From Alphaproteobacteria bacterium (GTDB lineage Bacteria; Pseudomonadota; Alphaproteobacteria; Reyranellales; Reyranellaceae): a stretch of 64,000 bases of DNA. The first letter of the stretch is position 1; each line of letters opens with the position of its first letter. A program made the position numbers and the translations under genes. Shown in pieces: positions 58,837-64,000 of this stretch. The stretch covers positions 1 through 64,000 of the forward strand of contig VGCZ01000009.1 in assembly GCA_016869975.1 (NCBI GenBank). The letters run 5' to 3'. The notes under the pieces are model-generated. The model was given only the letters and a program-made list of their open reading frames with translations, was not told where the DNA came from and did not search any database.

Positions 58837-59576
58837 GCGATCCGGATTCCAGGGTCGCGCGACGGCTCGGCGCCACCGCGGCGCTCGTCGCCCTGCTCGG
58901 CGCCTGCAGCCTGATCGACAAGGCCGACGCGCCGGTCAACCTGTTCACCGTCACGCCCAAGAGCACGTTCGACAGCGGCCTGCCGACGGTGCGCTGGCAG
59001 CTGATCGTCGAGACACCCTCGGCGGCGGCCAACCTCAACAGCGGCCGCATCGCGCTGCAGATGACGCCGACATCGTCGGATTACTATGCGCAAAGCGCCT
59101 GGATCGATCGCGCGCCGCTGATGGTGCAGACCCGCGCCATTGAATCCTTCGAGAACTCCAAGCGTATCTTCGGCGTCGGCCGCGATCCCGTCGCGGTGCG
59201 GGCGAACTACATCCTGCAGACCGAGCTGCGCGAGTTCCAGGCCGAGTATTTCCACGGCGGCGCACCGATCGTGCGTGTCCGCCTCGTCAGCCGGCTGGTA
59301 CGCATGCCCGACCGCCAGATCGTCGGCGCCGCCGCCTTCGAACGCTGCTGGCGGGCCCGTGCCGACAAGGTCCCCGAAGTGGTGAAGGCCTTCGACGAGG
59401 CGCTGGGCTCGGTGCTCAAGCGTCTGGTCACCTGGACGCTCACGGCGGCGCCGCCCTACGTGCTGCCCGAGGGCGCGCCATCGCCCGCGCCGCGCGGCGG
59501 CGACGCCGGCATCGACAACAGCGCCGGCTGCCCCAAGCCCGGCCAGGCGGTCGATACGCCCGTGGTGCAGGACTGA
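58833..59576 (+). CDS. ABC-type transport auxiliary lipoprotein (PqiC-like)
   Basis: Lipoprotein of 247 residues. The signal (ARRLGATAALVALLGAC) ends in a lipobox with Cys25. The mature part has VNLFTVTPKSTFDSGLPTVR, GRIALQMTPTSSDYYAQSAW and QTELREFQAEYFHGG, the order seen in PqiC/DUF330-type lipoproteins of MCE operons, then an added Pro/Gly-rich C-terminus. It probably binds the outer-membrane end of the lipid bridge. Last gene of the Mla-like operon, followed by a hairpin. Confidence 0.9.
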   Translation: MSDPDSRVARRLGATAALVALLGACSLIDKADAPVNLFTVTPKSTFDSGLPTVRWQLIVETPSAAANLNSGRIALQMTPTSSDYYAQSAWIDRAPLMVQTRAIESFENSKRIFGVGRDPVAVRANYILQTELREFQAEYFHGGAPIVRVRLVSRLVRMPDRQIVGAAAFERCWRARADKVPEVVKAFDEALGSVLKRLVTWTLTAAPPYVLPEGAPSPAPRGGDAGIDNSAGCPKPGQAVDTPVVQD

Positions 59577-59580
59577 ACTC

Positions 59581-59645
59581 TGTCATCCCGAGCACAGCGA
59601 GGGATCCAGGACCTCTCTGGATTCCTCGCTGTGCTCGGGATGACA
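59581..59645. repeat. Long palindrome of the TGTCATCCCGAGC family (after Mla-like operon)
   Basis: Arms TGTCATCCCGAGCACAGCG and CGCTGTGCTCGGGATGACA are perfect, and the symmetry extends through GGGATCCAG/CTGGATTCC with one mismatch, a stem of about 29 bases. A related copy is at 61304-61367. As an RNA hairpin it may end the operon. Confidence 0.85.
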
Positions 59646-59697
59646 GGTGCGCTCAACGTAGGGCACGATAACGCCCGACAACCAAGGAGAGGGCGTC

Positions 59698-60093
59698 ATG
59701 CAGGTACTACAGCCAGCCGATTGGGCGCGGCCGCGCGGCTTTTCGCATGGGCTGGTGCTCGACAAGCCGGGCCGCTGGGTCGTGCTGGCCGGGCAGACCG
59801 GCACCAACGAGCAGGGCGACTACGACGACGATTTCGCCGCCCAGGTCGCCTCGGCGCTGAAGCGCGTCGTGAAGCTGGTGCGCGAGGCCGGCGGCGGCCC
59901 CGAGCACATCGTGCGGCTGAACTGGTACATCACCAGGCAGGACGAGTACGAAGCCGCCGGCGCCGGCATCGGCGCGGCGTGGAAGGAGACCTTGGGGCGC
60001 AACTTCCCGACCTCGACCTTGCTCTACGTCTCCGGTCTGGTCGACCGCCGCGCCAAGGTCGAGATCGAGGTGACGGCCTTCATTCCGCAGTAG
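59698..60093 (+). CDS. RidA/YjgF-family protein
   Basis: Enamine/imine deaminase-type protein of 131 residues. GFSHGLVLDKPGRWVVLAGQ, QVASALKRVVKLVREAGGGP and the late ITRQDEYEAAGAGIG are in order, with the end VEIEVTAFIPQ. The Arg that binds the substrate carboxylate in RidA (near IVRLNWYI/ R105 position) is not obvious, so it may be of the RidA1-7 type with another role. It is three bases before the lactone oxidase gene, with which it forms an operon. Confidence 0.91.
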   Translation: MQVLQPADWARPRGFSHGLVLDKPGRWVVLAGQTGTNEQGDYDDDFAAQVASALKRVVKLVREAGGGPEHIVRLNWYITRQDEYEAAGAGIGAAWKETLGRNFPTSTLLYVSGLVDRRAKVEIEVTAFIPQ

Positions 60094-60096
60094 GAC

Positions 60097-61269
60097 GTGG
60101 CCAATCGTTGGACCAACTGGGCGGGCAATGTCGAGTGCGCGCCCCAGGCTATCGCCGTGCCGCGCGACGAAGCGGATGCGATCGCCACGGTGCGCGCGGC
60201 GATTCGCGAGGGGCTGACGATCCGCGCCACCGGCGCGGGTCACTCGCACGCGCCACTCTGCGCGCATGACGGTGTCTTGATATCGCTCGACCGTTTGTCG
60301 GGTGTGCGCTCGGTCGATGTCGAGCGCGGTCGCGCCACGATCGGCGCCGGCACGCGCATCGCCGCGTTGGGCGAGCCGCTGCTGGCCCGTGGCCTGGCGT
60401 TGGCCAACCAGGGCGACATCGACGTGCAGGCGCTGGCCGGCGCGATCTCGACCGGCACGCACGGCACGGGCCCGTCGCTCGGCAGCCTGTCGACCATGGT
60501 GCGCGGCTTGCGGCTGATCGATGGCCGCGGCGATCTGATCGACATCGACGAGAATACGCCGGCGCTGCTGCGCGCCGGCTCGGTCGCCATGGGCAGCGCG
60601 GGCGTGATCCTGCGCGTCACCTTGCAGCTCGTGCCGGCCTATCGGCTGCATGAACGGCTGTGGTCGGCGCCGCTCGAGCAGACCATGGACCGGCTCGACG
60701 TGCTGATCGCCGCGACCCGGCATTTCGAGTTCTTCTGGCGGCCCGACACCGGCCTGTGCGACTGCAAGGCGCTGCACCCCACCAACCTGCCGCTCGATCC
60801 GATGACGCATCTCGATGGCCAGCGCATCGACCACAGCTATCGGGTCTTCCCCTCGGTGCGCCAGGTCAAGCATGTCGAGAGCGAGTGGTCGGTGCCGGCC
60901 GAGAACGGGCCGGACTGCTTCCGCGAGATCCACGCACTGATGACGACCAAGCACACCGATGCGCGCATGGCCGTGGAGTACCGCACCGTGGCCGAGGACA
61001 ATCTGCTGCTCAGCCCCAATTATGGGCGGCCCAGCGTGACGATCTCGATCCACGAGTTCGTCGATCGCGACTGGCTGCCGTACTTCACCGACGCCCAGGC
61101 GATCTTCGTCAACCACGGCGGCCGGCCGCATTGGGGCAAATGGCATTCGCTGCGCGCGCTCGACCTCGCCAATCTCTATCCCGGCTTCAACGCCTTCCAG
61201 GCCACGCGCCGTTCGCTCGATCCTGACGGTGTGTTCCTTTCGCCCTACATGCGCGGCTTGTTCGGCTGA
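60097..61269 (+). CDS. FAD-linked sugar-lactone oxidase (D-arabinono-1,4-lactone oxidase family)
   Basis: VAO-type flavoprotein of 390 residues. The FAD domain has TIRATGAGHSHAPLCAHDGV (His in the place of covalent attachment), ALANQGDIDVQALAGAISTG and THGTGPSLGSLS. The C-terminal ALO domain has FFWRPDTGLC, MAVEYRTVAEDN, NHGGRPHWGKWH (HWGK signature) and FQATRRSLDPDGVFLSPYM. It oxidises aldono-lactones or alditols. GTG 60097 follows TAGGAC. It overlaps no gene; RidA is just upstream. Confidence 0.93.
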   Translation: MANRWTNWAGNVECAPQAIAVPRDEADAIATVRAAIREGLTIRATGAGHSHAPLCAHDGVLISLDRLSGVRSVDVERGRATIGAGTRIAALGEPLLARGLALANQGDIDVQALAGAISTGTHGTGPSLGSLSTMVRGLRLIDGRGDLIDIDENTPALLRAGSVAMGSAGVILRVTLQLVPAYRLHERLWSAPLEQTMDRLDVLIAATRHFEFFWRPDTGLCDCKALHPTNLPLDPMTHLDGQRIDHSYRVFPSVRQVKHVESEWSVPAENGPDCFREIHALMTTKHTDARMAVEYRTVAEDNLLLSPNYGRPSVTISIHEFVDRDWLPYFTDAQAIFVNHGGRPHWGKWHSLRALDLANLYPGFNAFQATRRSLDPDGVFLSPYMRGLFG

Positions 61270-61303
61270 CTTGTTTGGTCGACGGGGGTTCGTTAAAGCA
61301 CCC

Positions 61304-61367
61304 CTGTCCCGAGCGTAGCGAGGGATCCTGGATGACCCTGGATCCCTCGCGGCGCTCGGGATGACAG
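61304..61367. repeat. Long palindrome of the TGTCATCCCGAGC family (before 3-hydroxyacyl-CoA dehydrogenase)
   Basis: CTGTCCCGAGCGTAGCGAGG at the left and CCTCGCGGCGCTCGGGATGA at the right pair with few mismatches, and GGATCC and GGATCC close the stem. It resembles 59581-59645 closely in sequence. It lies between the lactone oxidase stop and the next RBS. Confidence 0.82.
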
Positions 61368-61399
61368 TGATCGCGCATCCCACCGCAGGAGCCCCCGCC

Positions 61400-62911
61400 A
61401 TGAGCCTCGACGTTTCGCGCCCCGACCTCGTGGTCGGCGTCGTGGGTACCGGTGCGATGGGCCGCGGTATCGCCCAGGTCAGCGCCCAGGGCGGCATCCG
61501 CACGCTGATGTACGACGCGGCCGAAGGCGGCGCCGCCAAGGCGCGCGCCGCCATCGTTGAGCAGCTCAAGGGCATGGTCGCCAAGCAGCGGTTGAGCCAG
61601 GAGGATTGCGAGAAGGCCGAGCGCAGCCTCGAAATCGCCGAGGGTCTGCAGGCGCTGGCGCCGTGCCATGTCGTGATCGAGGCGGTGTTCGAGAATCTCG
61701 AGGTCAAACAGAAGCTGTTCGGCGAGCTGGAGGCGGTGGTCGGCGAGGGCGCGGTGCTGGCGTCGAATACCTCGTCAATCCGTATCGCCTCGATCGCGCG
61801 AAACCTGAAGAAGCGCGACCGCGTTTGCGGGATGCACTACTTCAATCCGGTGCCGTTGATGAAGCTGGTCGAGGTGATCCGCTCGGCCGACACCGCGCCC
61901 TGGGTGGTCGAGGCGATGGTGGCGCTGGGAAAGCGGCAGACCCGCGTGCCCGTCGTTGTCGGCGACACGCCGGGCTTCCTCGTGAACCTCGGCGGCACGG
62001 CGATCGGCACCGAGGGCCTGCGTATCTTCCAGGAAGGCCGCGCCACACCCTCGCAGATCGACGCCATCATGCGCGACGCCGGCGGCTTCCGTATGGGCCC
62101 GTTCGAGCTGATGGACCTCACCGGCATCGACGTGAACTTCCCGGCGCGCAAGATCATCTACGAGGGCTTCTTCCACGATCGCCGCATGACGCCCAGCCCC
62201 TATCATGAGGGCCTGTTCCACGCCGGCCGATTCGGCCGCAAGACCGGCGGCGGCTGGTATGACTACAAGGACGGCAACAAGGTCGATCCCGGCGCCGATG
62301 TCGTCAGCGAGGCCAAGGTCGCCGAGTACCTCGTGGCCGACGCCGAGGCCGACGAGACGGTGCTCGACCTGCTGCGCGCCGGCGGCGCCGACGTCTCCTC
62401 GCACGACGATGGTGAGGCGCCGATCATCGTCACGCCTTTGGGCGACGACTGCACGACCGTCTGCGTCGCGGGTGGCCTCGATCCCAAGCGCACCGTGGCG
62501 ATCGATCCCACCGGCGCCTTCAGCAAGCGCGCCACGATCATGATGGCGCCCGGCGGTGACGTCGCCGCACGCAACGCGGTGGCGGCGACCCTGGCGGCTG
62601 CCGGCGCCAAGGCCACCGCGATCAAGGACAGCCCGGGCTTCGTGCTGCAGCGCATGCGCGCGATGATCGCCAACCTCGGCTGCGAGATGGCGCAGATCGG
62701 CATCGCCTCGGCCGCCGATGTCGACACGGCGATGACCCTGGGTCTCAACTACCCGCAGGGCCCGCTGGCGATGGCCGACGTGATGGGTGCGAAGGAAACG
62801 CATCGCGTGCTGGAGCGCCTCCAGGCGATCACCGGCGACGATCGCTATCGGCCGAGCCAGTGGCTGCGCCGCCGCGCGCTGCTGGGCCTGAGCGCCACGA
62901 CGGAGGAGTAG
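61400..62911 (+). CDS. 3-hydroxyacyl-CoA dehydrogenase, two-domain form
   Basis: NAD-dependent beta-oxidation dehydrogenase of 503 residues. GVVGTGAMGRGIAQVSAQGG near 14-33 binds NAD, VIEAVFENLEVKQKLFGELE has the catalytic region, HYFNPVPLMKLVEVI the active His, and GDTPGFLVN starts the first C-terminal domain. A second 3HCDH-C domain (IKDSPGFVLQRMRAMIANLG, GLNYPQGPLAMADVMG) is present. AGGAG precedes ATG 61400; the earlier ATG lies inside the palindrome. Related to the PaaH type, but no phenylacetate genes adjoin. Confidence 0.94.
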   Translation: MSLDVSRPDLVVGVVGTGAMGRGIAQVSAQGGIRTLMYDAAEGGAAKARAAIVEQLKGMVAKQRLSQEDCEKAERSLEIAEGLQALAPCHVVIEAVFENLEVKQKLFGELEAVVGEGAVLASNTSSIRIASIARNLKKRDRVCGMHYFNPVPLMKLVEVIRSADTAPWVVEAMVALGKRQTRVPVVVGDTPGFLVNLGGTAIGTEGLRIFQEGRATPSQIDAIMRDAGGFRMGPFELMDLTGIDVNFPARKIIYEGFFHDRRMTPSPYHEGLFHAGRFGRKTGGGWYDYKDGNKVDPGADVVSEAKVAEYLVADAEADETVLDLLRAGGADVSSHDDGEAPIIVTPLGDDCTTVCVAGGLDPKRTVAIDPTGAFSKRATIMMAPGGDVAARNAVAATLAAAGAKATAIKDSPGFVLQRMRAMIANLGCEMAQIGIASAADVDTAMTLGLNYPQGPLAMADVMGAKETHRVLERLQAITGDDRYRPSQWLRRRALLGLSATTEE

Positions 62912-62919
62912 GGCGCGCC

Positions 62920-63807
62920 GTGCCCCCGCGCCACATCGCCGGCGCGATCCTGGTCGCGGTCATCTGGGGCTTCAATTTCGCCGCCATCCGCATCGGGCTG
63001 GACTCGTTTCCGCCACTGCTGATGACGGCGCTGCGCTTCGTCGTCGCGGCGATCCCGGTGCTGTGGCTGGCGCGGCCGGCCAACGCTTCTTGGCCGCTGA
63101 TGCTGGCGGTGGCCTTCACCTGGTATGTCGGCCAGTTCGTGCTCCTGTTCTCGGCCATGGCCGAGAGCGTGCCGCCCGGCCTCGCCGCGGTGATCGTCCA
63201 TACCCAGGCGCCGCTCACCATTGTCTTCGCGCTGCTGATCGGCGAGCGGCCCACGCGCAAGCAGGCCGCCGGCGTAGGCATCGCCGTGCTGGGCCTGGCG
63301 CTGGTCGGCGCCTCGGTGGGCGGCGCCGGCATCGGCGCGGTCACGGTGATCGGCTTCGGCCTGGCGTTGATGTCGGCGACCAGCTGGGCGGCTGGCAACA
63401 TCCTGTCGAAGCGCCTGGGCCGCGTCGACCTCAACATGGTCGCCTGGCTCAGCCTGCTCGCGCCGCTGCCCTCGCTGGCGCTGTCGCTGTGGTTCGAAGG
63501 CTACGCCGCTATTGTCACGTCGCTCGCCAACGCCAGCTGGGCAAGCTGGCTCGCGATCGCCTACCTCGCCGTCATGGCGACCCTGGTGGCCTACCTGATC
63601 TGGGGCTCGCTGCTGCGCCTCTACCCCGCCAGTGCGGTGACTCCCTTTGCCCTCCTGGTGCCGGTGATCAGCGCCATCGTGTCGTACATCGCCTTCGACG
63701 AACGTTTCGGCCCGCTGCGTCTGTCGGGCATGGCACTGATCGTCGCCGGCCTGGCGGTGATCGCCTGGCCGGCCGCGCGCAGGACGATGGACGGCCGTCC
63801 CGGCTGA
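62920..63807 (+). CDS. DMT-superfamily (EamA) exporter
   Basis: Ten-helix transporter of 295 residues made of two EamA repeats. The first opens IAGAILVAVIWGFNFAAIRI and includes LAAVIVHTQAPLTIVFALLI with GERPT; the second has AAGNILSKRLGRVDLN and ASAVTPFALLVPVISAIVSY with FDERFGP. It probably exports amino acids or metabolites. GTG 62920 lies nine bases after the dehydrogenase stop, so the two genes are co-transcribed. Confidence 0.92.
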   Translation: MPPRHIAGAILVAVIWGFNFAAIRIGLDSFPPLLMTALRFVVAAIPVLWLARPANASWPLMLAVAFTWYVGQFVLLFSAMAESVPPGLAAVIVHTQAPLTIVFALLIGERPTRKQAAGVGIAVLGLALVGASVGGAGIGAVTVIGFGLALMSATSWAAGNILSKRLGRVDLNMVAWLSLLAPLPSLALSLWFEGYAAIVTSLANASWASWLAIAYLAVMATLVAYLIWGSLLRLYPASAVTPFALLVPVISAIVSYIAFDERFGPLRLSGMALIVAGLAVIAWPAARRTMDGRPG

Positions 63808-63844
63808 CGATAGCCTCACTGCGAGTAGATCGAGGAATGCCTGA

Positions 63845-64000
63845 ATGGTGAGCCTGCCCGACGGATTGGCTGTCGTTGTGAAGCGCGATTGCCCGACCTG
63901 CGAGTTGATCACGCCGGTGCTGCGTCAGCTCGCCGGTGGAAACGAGCGGCTGACGGTGCTGACGCAGGACGATCCGAGCTTTCCGCCCGGCCTGTCGGGC
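63845..64000 (+). CDS. Thioredoxin-fold protein with CxxC (5' part; continues beyond window)
   Basis: The first 52 residues of a protein cut by the right edge. An initial strand (LAVVVKRD) leads to CPTC (Cys16, Cys19), the redox motif of thioredoxin-like proteins, and the helix ELITPVLRQLAGG. GAGGA lies nine bases before ATG 63845. Whether this is a reductase, a peroxiredoxin partner or a fusion cannot be told from the fragment. Confidence 0.78.
   Translation, partial: MVSLPDGLAVVVKRDCPTCELITPVLRQLAGGNERLTVLTQDDPSFPPGLSG

Noticed and set aside
1-64000. Prophage, complete insertion sequence or integrase gene
   Set aside because: No transposase, integrase or phage structural gene was recognised in any frame; the island idea rests on composition, tRNA position and the pseudogene only.

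Overview
The window is a stretch of GC-rich, gene-dense chromosome from what looks like a free-living alphaproteobacterium. The evidence is the codon use, several Bug-type (TTT family) solute receptors without their permeases, indolepyruvate oxidoreductase, CoA-transferase and acyl-CoA genes, an Mla-type lipid transporter and repeated OmpA-domain proteins. A Rhodospirillales or Hyphomicrobiales lineage is my inference; nothing here fixes the genus.

The most striking item is at the left edge. The minus strand of bases 1-1687 encodes the first 562 residues of a type II-C-like Cas9: RuvC-I Asp, Arg-rich bridge helix, REC region, RuvC-II Glu and the first residues of the HNH domain. The rest runs off the window. 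Divergent from it is a short gene-free stretch with a possible promoter (1714-1742), several small stem-loops and a strong GAAA-capped terminator (1801-1839); this is my tracrRNA candidate. No cas1, cas2 or CRISPR array lies inside the window, so they should be sought to the left. The Cas9 segment is visibly less GC-rich than the rest. It ends beside a tRNA-Glu(CTC), on whose other side lies a dead Ldh-family dehydrogenase fragment. Together these suggest a horizontally acquired island at a tRNA gene.

Bases 2.9-21.6 kb hold mostly metabolic and transport genes: an EmrAB-type efflux pair, two tandem Lin0512 proteins, hydrolases, a polysaccharide deacetylase, two Bug receptors, SDR, aminotransferase, acyl-CoA dehydrogenase, a MaoC/CitE-like lyase pair, GST, TfoX-like, a GFA protein with an internal stop, a TetR regulator, a small biotinyl carrier, a DTW protein and a TRAP receptor. 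From 21.8 to 26.0 kb iorA, iorB and a hotdog thioesterase form a plus-strand operon for aryl-pyruvate oxidation. From 26.0 to 35.7 kb the minus strand carries a hydratase, cupin, amidase and CoA transferase followed by a complete peptide/nickel-type ABC importer (two ATPases, two permeases, receptor), probably one catabolic and uptake unit.

From 36 to 46.9 kb come two tandem metallo-beta-lactamase-fold hydrolases with an SDR, a repeat-rich gene-poor kilobase (39.1-40.1 kb), an enoyl-CoA hydratase, three OmpA-domain proteins, two small exported proteins, a DsbA-fold isomerase and an AidB-like dehydrogenase. From 47 to 54.8 kb are an SPFH/NfeD pair, a degenerate CysH-like protein, an acetamidase, RlmJ, cardiolipin synthase overlapping an EEP-family hydrolase, a DHCW cupin and an MFS transporter. 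From 54.8 to 64 kb are PPK2, a four-gene Mla-like lipid ABC transporter (permease, ATPase, MCE protein, lipoprotein), RidA, a sugar-lactone oxidase, a double-domain 3-hydroxyacyl-CoA dehydrogenase, a DMT exporter and the start of a CxxC thioredoxin-fold protein. Two families of dispersed palindromes occur between genes.
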